Shown here piece after piece: positions 21,954 to 31,147 of a stretch of 64,000 nt of DNA (its first letter is position 1; every line of letters starts with the position of its first letter). Made by a program: the position numbers and the translations under genes. The notes under the pieces were generated by a model. It was given only the letters and a program-made list of their open reading frames with translations. It had not been told where the DNA came from and did no database searches. This DNA is from Plumapathes pennacea (Eukaryota > Cnidaria > Anthozoa > Antipatharia > Myriopathidae). The DNA lies in the NCBI GenBank assembly GCA_964036295.1, contig OZ038463.1:18277069-18341068 (forward strand). The letters run 5' to 3'.

Positions 21954-24866
21954 ATGGCTTATATCAATTTGAATACCTCCGGGTCTTCCGAAAACCTTAA
22001 AAATAAAGTTCCTCTCCTATCGAATTATGCAAGTAAGCTTGAACCGCACGTGAAGCGGCGTTATTTGGAGAAAATAGCCGTCATTGGAGTCGACCCGGCG
22101 ACGATCTCAGACAAACACTTTAACCCGGAATGTTTGCCACCAATTGAGGCTACAGATATGCTGTGCTACCTTGTTTTGGAGACGAGCTTTTACACTCGAG
22201 AACAGTTTAAAGCCTTTAAAAGTCTCGAAGCGTACAACCAGATGGTTTCCGGCTTTATCACAAGCGTCCAAGGCCACTCCGTAGCGGGCAAATATGTAGT
22301 GCTAGCCAAGGTCCGTCACTCGCAGAGAATGAACGATCCGCCATTATCAGTCTGGATCATTACCGACAGGGAAGGAACTATTTTGTCTTCGCACTGCCTC
22401 GGATGTATGGCTGGGCTTTCGGAGACATGTTCACACGTGGCAAGCGTCCTCTTCTACATCGAGGCGTGGGTAAGAATCCATGGGAAGCTGGCGTGCACGC
22501 AAGTGAAATGTTCGTGGATTCTACCCACATATGTGAAGGAAGTGCCGTACGCTAGAATCAGGGACATCAATTTTTCTTCGGCTGGGAAAATGAAAGCAGA
22601 CATGGACAAGAAGATTGCAAACCTACAAGCGGCGGTTCATGCTGACACCTCTCCATCACCTGTTCCTACACCTTCACCACCAGCATCTGTACTCTCTACC
22701 CCAACGGCTTCAGATATGGCCTCTTTCTATGCAGAACTCAATCAATGCAGTATCAAGCCCGTTGCTTTGAACCTTATTAAGCCATATGCTGAAAGCTCTG
22801 TCAAGAAAAGTCGCATGGTTTCTACCATTTCTGACTTTTTTGACAAAAGATATTTAGACTACTCTTACCCTGATCTTCTTCATGCTTGTTCAGAAGTGAG
22901 AGTCCACTTAGGTGACGCTGACATCCAACAAGTAGAAAGGGACACACGGAAGCAAGCGAAAGGAAGTGGCTTTTTTAAGCACAGGGCTGGGCGTATTGGT
23001 GCTTCTCAAAGCAAAGCAGCATGCCACACAGATACAACTCAACCTTCCCAGTCTCTAATTACATCAATCTGCTACCCCAATTTATTTAAAGTAACTACAA
23101 AGGCAATCCTGCATGGCTGTAAACATGAGGGTGATGCTATTCAGGCCTTTGAAGCTGTAATGAAACCACAACATGCTTCTTTTGTAGTTAAGGAATGTGG
23201 GACCTTTATAAATAGAGAACATCAATTTCTACATGCCACTCCTGACTTTTTGTGTTCCTGTACATGCTGTGGAGAAGGATGTGGGGAGGTCAGGTGCCCT
23301 GCCTGTATTGATGACTGTGACTTTGATTCTTATGTTGGAAAGAAGGCATCTTGCCTCGAAAAAGTTGAGGGCACATACAAACTCAAAAGGGATCACCAGT
23401 ACTATTACCAAGTGCAACAGCAACTCTTTACCACACACAAGAAGTATTGTGATTTTGTAGTGTATGCTTTTGATGCCAACCTTCAAGCATTTGTGCATGA
23501 GCGCATCTATCCAGATAGTGCCTTCTGGGAAAATAACCTGCCCAAATTGAAAACATTCTGGAGAACATGTGTCCTATCTGAAATTTTGGGTAGGTGGTAC
23601 ACTAGAAGGGCTAATCTTCCAGTGGTTGCTGACATCAGTGATGACATATGCTACTGTAGAATGGACAAGGGGGCTGAGGCTACAGTGACTTGCTCCAATT
23701 CGTCATGTCCATTTTCCAAGTTTCACCTCTCTTGTCTGAGGATTACTACACCCACTCCAAAAACGTGGTACTGTCCAAACTGCAGAAAGCTGCCGGAGTT
23801 TCAGAAATCCAGGGCCAAGAAGCCAGCAGAAAAGAACATGCCAAGTGAAGCACTTACCATGGAACACATCTGTTTGTGTAAGACCAAGGCAGCCCCAGGT
23901 GACAAGCTTCTAAAGTGCCACAGGGACCAGTGTGATAGTGGGAGATTCTTTCATCTGGACTGCCTAAAGTACAAGCGTTTTCCAAACAACAGCAGAACCA
24001 GATGGTTGTGCCCAAGCTGCAGAAAAAAGCAGGGCTCTACCCCCACCCCCCAGCCCACCCCAAGATTCACCCCCTCCCCAACCCCCACTCCAAGATTCAC
24101 ACCCTCATCTACCCCAGGATTCAGCCCCTCCCCAACTCCAAGATTCACCCCCTCCCAAAACACCACTCCAAGATTCACAACCTCATCTACCCCAGGATTC
24201 AGCCCCTCCCCAAACACCACTCCAAGATTCACAACCTCATCTACCCCAGGATTCAGCCCCTCCCCAACCTCCAGCCCCCAGCCCAACTGCAGCGCTACAC
24301 CCACAACTCAGTCTGTTCAAATAACCGGAGTCAGCCACTGTGAGCCCAACCGAATGGCAGCATTTGAAAACCTGAAAAAAGAAGACTATGATACAATTTT
24401 GTCACCCACTGGATGGCTGGATTGTGTCATTATTCAACAGGCTCAAGTTTATCTCCAACAAGTCAATCCCTTACTACAAGGTTTTCAGAGAACAACCCTG
24501 GGACCAGTGAGAAATTTTGAGGTTATGACATCGGAATTTGTTCAGATTCTCCACACTGGTAATTCACACTGGGTTTGTGTCAGTTCACTAGGATGTTCAG
24601 CTGGATTTGTAAAACTGTATGATAGTTTGTTTCATAATTCAATTCCAGAAGAAGTCACCAGACAAGTTGAAAGCCTACTGCCCAGTGTGCCTGTGCAGCA
24701 ACAAAGAAATGGCAGTGACTGTGGCGTATTTGCCATCGCATTTGCTACGGCACTAGTTCATGGCATCCAGCCTGAGAATGTGACATTCAATATTTCTAGA
24801 ATGCGCCCACATTTGGCGCATTGCTTAAGAGCTGGTAGAATTACACCTTTTCCAACTGGAGTGTGA
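21954..24866 (+). CDS. ISL2EU second protein: SWIM finger, YqaJ nuclease, two PHD fingers, Ulp1-like protease
   Basis: Single exon, 970 residues, intact. SWIM-type finger near 148-161 (C148, C151, C159, H161). YqaJ/PD-(D/E)xK nuclease region about 325-500 with RAGRIGAS, Glu392/400, ATPDF (Asp431) and GEVRCP (Glu445); the usual Lys of E-x-K is Arg447. PHD finger 1 at 566-610 and PHD finger 2 at 640-689 with complete C4HC3 ligands. A Pro/Ser/Thr repeat at 696-775 (units like TPRFTPS, STPGFSPSP). C48/Ulp1-like cysteine protease at about 815-930 with His872, Asp890, Gln917 and Cys923 in NGSDCG. Probably a nuclear accessory factor of transposition. It converges on the transposase gene. The Arg at 447 could impair cutting. 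Confidence 0.88.
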   Translation: MAYINLNTSGSSENLKNKVPLLSNYASKLEPHVKRRYLEKIAVIGVDPATISDKHFNPECLPPIEATDMLCYLVLETSFYTREQFKAFKSLEAYNQMVSGFITSVQGHSVAGKYVVLAKVRHSQRMNDPPLSVWIITDREGTILSSHCLGCMAGLSETCSHVASVLFYIEAWVRIHGKLACTQVKCSWILPTYVKEVPYARIRDINFSSAGKMKADMDKKIANLQAAVHADTSPSPVPTPSPPASVLSTPTASDMASFYAELNQCSIKPVALNLIKPYAESSVKKSRMVSTISDFFDKRYLDYSYPDLLHACSEVRVHLGDADIQQVERDTRKQAKGSGFFKHRAGRIGASQSKAACHTDTTQPSQSLITSICYPNLFKVTTKAILHGCKHEGDAIQAFEAVMKPQHASFVVKECGTFINREHQFLHATPDFLCSCTCCGEGCGEVRCPACIDDCDFDSYVGKKASCLEKVEGTYKLKRDHQYYYQVQQQLFTTHKKYCDFVVYAFDANLQAFVHERIYPDSAFWENNLPKLKTFWRTCVLSEILGRWYTRRANLPVVADISDDICYCRMDKGAEATVTCSNSSCPFSKFHLSCLRITTPTPKTWYCPNCRKLPEFQKSRAKKPAEKNMPSEALTMEHICLCKTKAAPGDKLLKCHRDQCDSGRFFHLDCLKYKRFPNNSRTRWLCPSCRKKQGSTPTPQPTPRFTPSPTPTPRFTPSSTPGFSPSPTPRFTPSQNTTPRFTTSSTPGFSPSPNTTPRFTTSSTPGFSPSPTSSPQPNCSATPTTQSVQITGVSHCEPNRMAAFENLKKEDYDTILSPTGWLDCVIIQQAQVYLQQVNPLLQGFQRTTLGPVRNFEVMTSEFVQILHTGNSHWVCVSSLGCSAGFVKLYDSLFHNSIPEEVTRQVESLLPSVPVQQQRNGSDCGVFAIAFATALVHGIQPENVTFNISRMRPHLAHCLRAGRITPFPTGV

Positions 24867-24910
24867 TGGAGCCGGGAGTGTAGACAGTAAAATATTTTCC
24901 ATACAATGGA

Positions 24911-25010
24911 GTCAAAAAATAATCATGACACTAATGCAGTAGTATCGTTTTATTTGGAGACTCCAAGTGGGTCGCCATCTTGAAATATAATGTTTGTCAC
25001 ACTGAGGATG
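24911..25010 (+). repeat. Helitron-like 5' fragment, copy 3
   Basis: TAATCATGACACTAATGCAG and the following GGAGACTCCAAGTGGGTCGC match the 5' parts of the copies at 3735 and 59137. Lies between the two ISL2EU genes; truncated at both ends. Confidence 0.55.
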
Positions 25011-25104
25011 TTCAAAGTTTTGACAAGACCGTATGCTAATTGCAAATGTCTATAGACAATATAGACAATAAAATTGGTTGTACTGTCAGTATTAAATATT
25101 GCAT

Positions 25105-26645
25105 CTAATCAAAAGGAACAATTGGTGGAAAAAGATTGACAAGAGCTGAACAGACTCTAAGAATACGGTCAATCATAGGTACTCTGCTGTTTGGTGTTGC
25201 ACTACTTGGATCACAAGCAAGAAAATCAGTGGGTATATCACCCTCAAGGATAGTGTATTTTCTTCGTAAGAGGCCAATCACCCTCTCTACATGAATTCGA
25301 ACATTGGCAATACCTCTAGTACGCTCCACATCAATGGGGTCCAGTTGATCCTTGCCCTTAGTAAAAGCCGGGATCACCAACTTTGCTTGCTTGAACATCA
25401 AGCTTTCATCAATGGTAAAACCACGGTCTGCCATAACCATATCTCCTGGCAGTAGTTTGTCCAAGAAACCAAAATTTTCTGTCAAACATTTGTCAGAGGT
25501 GCGTCCACCCCAAGCTTCAGAAACAAATGATATGGTGCCTTGGGGGGTTATCCCAATCAAAACTTTGATGGTGTTATGATGCTTGTATGATGAAAACGTT
25601 TGAGCACGAGCAAGGAGATTACTAGGACGATCAATGAAAACCTCAAATCAATCAATAATTACAGTAGTCTTCTTGCCAAATGAAAATTGAAAACACTGGG
25701 GCATTGTTAACCACAGGCTTTCACGATCTGGCCACGATATTAGAGGTGAAAGGCGTGCATCCATTATTACCATCCAGGTGGTAAATATTCTGGACACCGA
25801 GGAAATATGGATCCTAAAACGGTACGCTAGGTCTTGAAATGGCATGTTTAGTCTGACCTTCAACAGCACCATCACATATTCTTGAAACTTTGAGAGAGTC
25901 AATGACCGACGTGTTACATGCGGGAAACATGGTTAAATGTTTTCAAGAGGACGTCGTAACATGAAAGACCAGTGTAAAAACGTACCTTTTCGTCGTTGCC
26001 TACAAAATCACTCTCTTCAAAAGGTAGCACACTGTTGGGTCTCTCAAATAAGAATTTGAATTCCTCAGTCTGTGAGTCTTTCTCAGCGAATGTTGCAGTG
26101 TACTCCTCAGTCTGTGTGCCTTTCTCAGCATACGCAATTTCCGACTCATCCTCCGCACCTGAGTCACATTCTGTTGGAGGTTCGTCATCTTCACCGACGG
26201 GAACGTCAAAGTGAACAGAAGAGATTGGCTCTCCAGGTTCGTTCATTTTTTTTCTTTTTTCCTCTGCTTCTTGCCTCTGAATTTCGATTGCCCTCTTAGC
26301 CCTTGCTTTTGACCTTTCGGCCCTTCCTACTCGCGCTTCATGATCGACAACTTTGCTTTTCGTATGTCCAAGATGAAGCGTCGGAACCCAGTCTGTGTTG
26401 TGTTTGTCCCACAAGGTTGCTGGGCGACCAGAAACAAAGTGCCGACTACATACACGGTCGTTTTCAAGAATTTTATCGGACAACTTGTCGCGACTAATCG
26501 CCGAGATCCATCGCATGCGTCTTTCTGCTGTTAATTCCTCCTGCTGTTCCCCTTGATTTGTTATCAAGGACGGCATCCGGAAGAACCTAATATCTTTATC
26601 ACGACTTGATCTGGTCGAACATCCAACAATTAGGCATAAAACCAT
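25105..26645 (-). pseudogene. THAP-domain DDE transposase of the ISL2EU element, inactivated
   Basis: Read leftward from ATG at 26645-26643 (MVLCLIVGC). THAP zinc finger in the first 90 residues: C-x5-C, Trp, then C-x2-H in VCSRHF. Then a basic stretch (RAERSKARAKRA) and an acidic linker. DDE_Tnp_4-type core: helix-turn-helix-like [16 protein letters not shown], first Asp in VIID, second in MADRGF, Glu in HVERVIG. Lesions: a one-base frameshift near 25914-25920 and an in-frame TGA at 25648-25650, directly after the first catalytic Asp, where relatives have Cys. ORF ends at 25105. It converges on the intact partner gene. Confidence 0.9.
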
Positions 26646-26762
26646 CTCAAAACTCACTCGGATACTTCACTGCACACAGGTTTGTTTACATAGGTTGTAC
26701 ACCAACATGGCGGCGTAGCAACTGTTGTCAAGGTACTGGTCACGTGAGTGCAAACCACGAAT

Positions 26763-26874
26763 CAGTTTGATTGTTCACTGAGCTGGCGGGGATGCTCATC
26801 TGTCATGGGTGTGATCCACAATTCTAAATTCAGAAAAAGTGGGTGTTACCCTTTTAGAATACGAGAGACGGGTG
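26763..26874 (-). repeat. Right terminal inverted repeat of the KDZ element
   Basis: Inverted match to 1000-1113 with 3 differences (positions 4 and 12 from the end, and one A/G in the CACACCCAT region). Its inner 16 bases were displaced to 21826-21841 by the ISL2EU insertion. Confidence 0.9.
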
Positions 26875-26881
26875 CAGCGGC
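26875..26881. repeat. Target-site duplication, right copy
   Basis: CAGCGGC, same as 993-999. Confidence 0.85.
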
Positions 26882-26927
26882 ATGGTTACCCAAGTTGATC
26901 GTTTGTCTATTTATTAATTTTGAACAG

Positions 26928-28938
26928 GTGTTTACGCATTTGGATTTGTCTTCATGCTTCCACAATTGTTTGTCAATTATAAGGTAAACCTCCCTTTTCT
27001 TGCAAAGTACTCATGGAATTTGGAAACTATACAGAAATTTCAGTGCATACAGTATATAGAATACACTAAACTCTTATGTAAAGTAATTATGAAAGTCTAT
27101 GATATTTAGGATTAAAAAGTGTACATTTTCCTAAAAGACGTCAGTAGAAGTCTGAGACATGTGCATGCATAACTGAGGCCCTGTCCACACGTATCCATAT
27201 ATTCTTGAATCCGCAACTTTTTCGTTGTGGATTGGCCTCCCGTCCACACGTATCCGGTGAATACGGTTGACGAATCCGCAACTTTTTGAAAACGCTTCCC
27301 AGAGTGGATTTTTTAATACGCTGTGAATGCGGCGTCGTGTGGACGGTCTAATCCGTATATTTTTTAATACGCTAATCAAAAAGTTGCGGATTCATCAACC
27401 GTATTAACCGGATACGTGTGGACGGGAGGCCAATCCGTAACAAAAAAGTTGGCCAATCCGTAACAAAAAAGTTGCGGATTCAAAAATATCCGGATACGTG
27501 TGGAGGCGAATTTTTCTTAAATAATGTGAAATTTCAGACTGACCTACTGTAATCACTCAATACCTCCATACCAGTCTCGTGTAATGACTCCGTACCGAGT
27601 TCGTGCCAGTCTCGTGTAATGACTGCCTTGCCGACTGCCTGATCGATCGATTAAGATATAACTTTACGTATGATCGATTGCGGATTATCCTGGTCTCAGA
27701 GGTTTATTTCCAGAGAACGTGGAACAGTTGTAGTAGTTAATTAATTGATTGATTTCCAGATGAAGTCTGTGGCGCACCTTCCTTGGCGGGCTTTCATGTA
27801 TAAGGTGAGGCCCCAGAATGAAAATACCTACGATTTACTTGCTATATAGTTTTACTTGTTTTGCTATAGCTTTACTTGCTATAGTTTTGTCGTTCAGGGC
27901 CTCGCTGAAAATCACATTGTGACGTGAGCCCCCTTGTTAAAGTATTATTATTATTAAGTTTATTATTACATTATTACTGAAGAAAGATTACACTGGGAAA
28001 ATTATGTAAATGATCGAGTGGACATACTGTAGTTGCTTAAGAAGGATATGTAGTTGGGAGGCAAGGATGATGTTGTGGATAATTGGACATTTCAGCCAGG
28101 AAGTTTTAGGTGGAGGTGATGCCCAGTTTGATGCCCTAATCTCTTGCATTCCTTCAGGCGTTCAACACCTTCATCAATGATGTGTTCGCGTTTATTATCC
28201 ACATGCCAACAGCGCACAGACTGGCCTGTTTCAGGGACGACTTGGTGTTTGTGATCTACCTTTATCAGCGATGGTGAGTGATTAGACTGAAACAGTGTAG
28301 GGACCAGAAAGCACACAAACTCGATCAAAAGCATAACATAGAACAGAAACGAGCACAGCACATAACGTCACATCACGCCGTGGCATAGCGCAGCCACCAA
28401 GCCCACCTACAGCACTGCCAGTGCCGAGGATACTAAAGTTAAACAACTTACAGTACTGGCCAGGGAATAAGTGGTTCCGGGATGGGGGCGGGGGATATAG
28501 AGGATACTCCTATATGTGCTGCTTACAAGGGGTATCGTTTTAGTCGTGTATATATAGTGTGGTATATATTTTGTCTCCCAAAATTTGGATATAGGTCTGA
28601 AAGAGTGTGGAGAAATCGTATTTTTTGGTCTTGGTCTGAAATCTCTGAAATCGGGCAAGGGTTTCCAGAAGCAGGCGGCACATTCACACCCAGAACTATG
28701 AGAAATACCCCCCCCCCCCCCGTCGCCCCGCTCCACGTTCGACAGTGCTGAAAAAAACCGTGGCAAACAAAACATCAAGGCTTCATAAAGACATGTAGGT
28801 CAGGAGAGAAGGAATGCAACTGGATTTGATTCATTTCCTTCCCATAGGTTGTATCCGGTTGACATGAAGAGAGTGAACGAGTACGGAGTTTCCTATGAAG
28901 AGCAGGAAGCCAAAGAAGAAAAACCACACAAGGAGTGA
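26928..28938 (+). CDS. CLPTM1L: CLPTM1L-like gene, 3' exons
   Basis: Exons 26928-26983 (VYAFGFVFMLPQLFVNYK), 27760-27804 (KSVAHLPWRAFMYK), 28158-28273 (AFNTFINDVFAFII, CFRDDLVFVIYLYQR) and 28848-28938 (LYPVDMKRVNEYGVSYEE, stop at 28936-28938). All have GT-AG borders and matching phases, and continue the exon ending at 763. The motifs match CLPTM1L more closely than CLPTM1, from memory (LACFRDD, WLYPVD, SYEE). The short charged tail fits CLPTM1L. AATAAATAAAG follows at about 28964. The first of these exons starts only 46 bp after the transposon's right duplication. Confidence 0.87.
27176..27510. mobile_element. MITE in a CLPTM1L intron
   Basis: Ends CCCTGTCCACACGTATCC and, inverted, CGCCTCCACACGTATCCGG; inner blocks GAATCCGCAACTTTTT appear four times in both orientations. 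No coding content. Class not determined. Confidence 0.75.
28484..28721. mobile_element. MITE-like repeat with G/C homopolymer ends, copy 1
   Basis: G-rich start with GATACTCCTATAT, ends AGAAATACCCCCC. Shares order of motifs (TACTCCTATAT, GGTATCGTTTTAG, GTCTGAAA, GGCGGCACATTCACACCCA) with 30188-30512. Lies in the last CLPTM1L intron. Confidence 0.65.
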
Positions 28939-31147
28939 CATGCTAGATTTTAACCAGGCGGAGAATAAATAAAGAAACTAAAAACGTTGTCGTGCATCGT
29001 GTTTATCTGTTATTTGATGGGTCGATTTGTAACAGAGCCAGTTGCTTGTCTCGAGTGATCGTCCTTTCATCCTCTTGAGAATAACGAGGAATTGCGAAGT
29101 TAATGTCATGCAGGAAACGGAAGACATAACCCAGCTATTATTATTTGCATGCTATTTTCTTTTTTTATTTGGTGCTTTCCTTGTACTGTAATACTCTACA
29201 TTGTGCATTCGTTTGTTTTTGCTGTATTTCAGATCATCGGCATAGCTGGAAAAACCCGAAAAAGACTTTGTTCTGGGGCCACAGTTTGGTTGCCATGCAT
29301 TTGCGGGACAAGCTCAACCTTTTGCGCCGAAAGTCAAGGCAATCCTTTACTAGTTGTGTTTAACCAGTTTACTTATTTTTCCATGTCTTTGATTAATTGA
29401 TTTTTCAACAACAAGAGCGAGAACGGTAAAACCGGCCCGCCCGGAAGTGAAAGCACCAATTCTGTGTCATGTGATCCCTGGAGCTGTAGTGCATGCTGGG
29501 AATCAATGTAAGCGCGGGATTTCCGCAACCTCGTTAGGAGTTTCCAATTCTTTGTTCCGAAAGCCAAGAAGAGGTAAGGCTAAATGAAGTTTTACTTGGA
29601 TTGCTCCCGCGATTTGGTCTTTCAGCTAAGCACAAGTAGCAACGATCAACTTGATGTCACGCCAGAAAAGCCGTCGCCGGGATACTTCACAGGTATGTTG
29701 GTTTTGCCGTTCCGCTTAATTATCTCAGAAAAGGCCTCCGATCATATTAAACAGATAAGGACAGAAGTGTTGTCGTGAGGCCACTAATCCGTGCACTGAC
29801 TGAACATGTAAACAAACAACCTGACATAAGTTAACGTTTTATACCAATTGTAAACAAGCCTGCTTTGTGTGCAGGTCAGTCAAATGAAAACGCTGGTTTA
29901 TAGGCAGTCGGTATACACAAAATATGTCCGTACTCGTGCCAAAGTTCAGCGAAGGGTGATAGTCGTATAGTCTCAGTATAGTCACTTCTCTGTCTTTCAC
30001 ACGTGAACTGAATTGGAAATTGGAAATTGTTATTAAAAATCAAGTGGAATCCTGTGTTGCAATTTGTTCATTTTCTCTGAACCGGTTTGCTATGTGGAGA
30101 TTCATTTCTCGACTTTTTCGTGTTTCTAACAGCTGTGTGTACAGTCCCACTCGACCTTCACTGAGCTGATTTCAAATCACATTGAAACCCCCCCCCCGGG
30201 GGGGTACTCCTATATATGAGCCATATAGGTATGTGCCGCCCCAAAGGGTATCATTTTCAGCATTTTAGTCTGAAATAGGGTATCGATTTTAGCATTTTAG
30301 TCTGAAATAGGGCCGGAGATTTTGATATTTGGTCTGAAATAGGGTCGAAAATTGCGCACTCTGGTGTGAAATAGGGTCGAAACTTACAAATTTTGGTCTG
30401 AAATACTGTCAAAAATTGCAAGTTTTGGTCTGAAATAGGGTAAGGGTTTTCAGTCCCGGGCGGCACTCTCCCACCCAAAATTTTGAGAAGTACCCCCCCC
30501 CCCCCCCCCGGGATCGATTGGCGGCCAGCCTGCAAACGGTCAGGGTGGGGGCTGGGGATTGTTTTGCGGCCTCTGAAATGTCGCCGGGGCAGTGGGGTTG
30601 GAGCGGTGTGAAAATCCGACCGAAAATCTTAGAAAACACAAATAGAAGTACCTGAGTGCGACAGAAAAGAAAGTAGAATAAACTGTGTGAGGATAAGAGA
30701 CAAGAAAAAGAACGAGAGAGAAGGAAGAGGAAGAAAGAAGGAAAGAAAGACAAGAAAGACAAGAAGGAAACAAATGAAGGTGACGAAGTAGAAAAACAAG
30801 GATGATAAGGAAAGAAATGTAGTCGTCGGCCTGGAATTTTACATCTTAGCAGAAAGTCCCACCAAAATGTGAAGCGAGTAGACGCAACCTCGTCCTGCGA
30901 AGATTGTGACCAGAGGCATTAGTTGGGGTTGTCAGATGAAAAATCGCTCAAATCCACCCGGAACTGACACAAGGAATAAAAGCACACGTCAAAGAGCAAG
31001 TTGAGTGAAGTAGAATTATGTTTTTAAACATTTCTATTCTGACATCTAACCGAGTTGGGTGCCTGTGGTGTGACCGAGTTAATGTTTTACCATGCTGATC
31101 TTGTGATTTTGGCGTGACGCCGGTCGTTTCACCATCCTGTCGTAGCC
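28939..31147. other. Intergenic, with one MITE-like repeat
   Basis: CLPTM1L polyadenylation region, then no supported gene. A short promoter-like patch near 29480-29510 (GCATGCTGGGAAT) precedes a GT donor at about 29573, possibly an untranslated first exon of an unseen transcript. GA-rich run at 30700-30770. Confidence 0.4.
30188..30512. mobile_element. MITE-like repeat with G/C homopolymer ends, copy 2
   Basis: Begins with a C-run/G-run then GTACTCCTATATATGAG; ends GAGAAGTACCCCC. The interior has at least six degenerate copies of TTTGGTCTGAAATAGGGT. Confidence 0.7.

Larger units (their letters stand above)
21842..26760. mobile_element. ISL2EU-type DNA transposon, 4.9 kb, AT target-site duplication
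   Basis: Left end TGGTGGTTTGCATGTGAC at 21842; right end inverted TCGTGGTTTGCACTCACGTG at 26760. AT lies on both sides (21840-21841 and 26761-26762). Removing the element and one AT rebuilds the sequence present uninterrupted, in inverse orientation, at 1095-1127. Two convergent genes: a YqaJ-type protein (+) and a THAP/DDE transposase (-). ISL2EU elements are known for 2-bp duplications and a YqaJ-type second protein, from memory. Confidence 0.88.
1000..26874. mobile_element. About 25.9 kb KDZ-type DNA transposon with cargo genes, inserted in a CLPTM1L intron
   Basis: Ends are defined by inverted repeats (1000-1127; 26763-26874 plus 21826-21841 once the nested element is removed) and by a CAGCGGC duplication on both sides. 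Inside are a KDZ transposase gene (+), a C2H2 gene (+), an unknown gene (-) and an HMG-box gene (-). Nested insertions account for roughly 12 kb: a Helitron-like fragment, a TTAA element, a 2.7 kb repeat and an ISL2EU element. The core is therefore about 13.7 kb. The terminal repeats differ at only 3 of about 128 positions, suggesting recent insertion, yet the transposase is broken, so the copy was probably moved by a helper or has decayed since. Assignment to KDZ rests on the transposase; ownership of the two middle genes is inferred from position only. Confidence 0.85.

Noticed and set aside
23951-24304. Gly/Val/Asn-rich minus ORF
   Set aside because: Antisense of the Pro/Ser/Thr repeat of the YqaJ-type protein.
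30257-30773. Overlapping minus ORFs rich in Phe/Ser/Pro
   Set aside because: Produced by the MITE's internal repeats and a GA-rich run.
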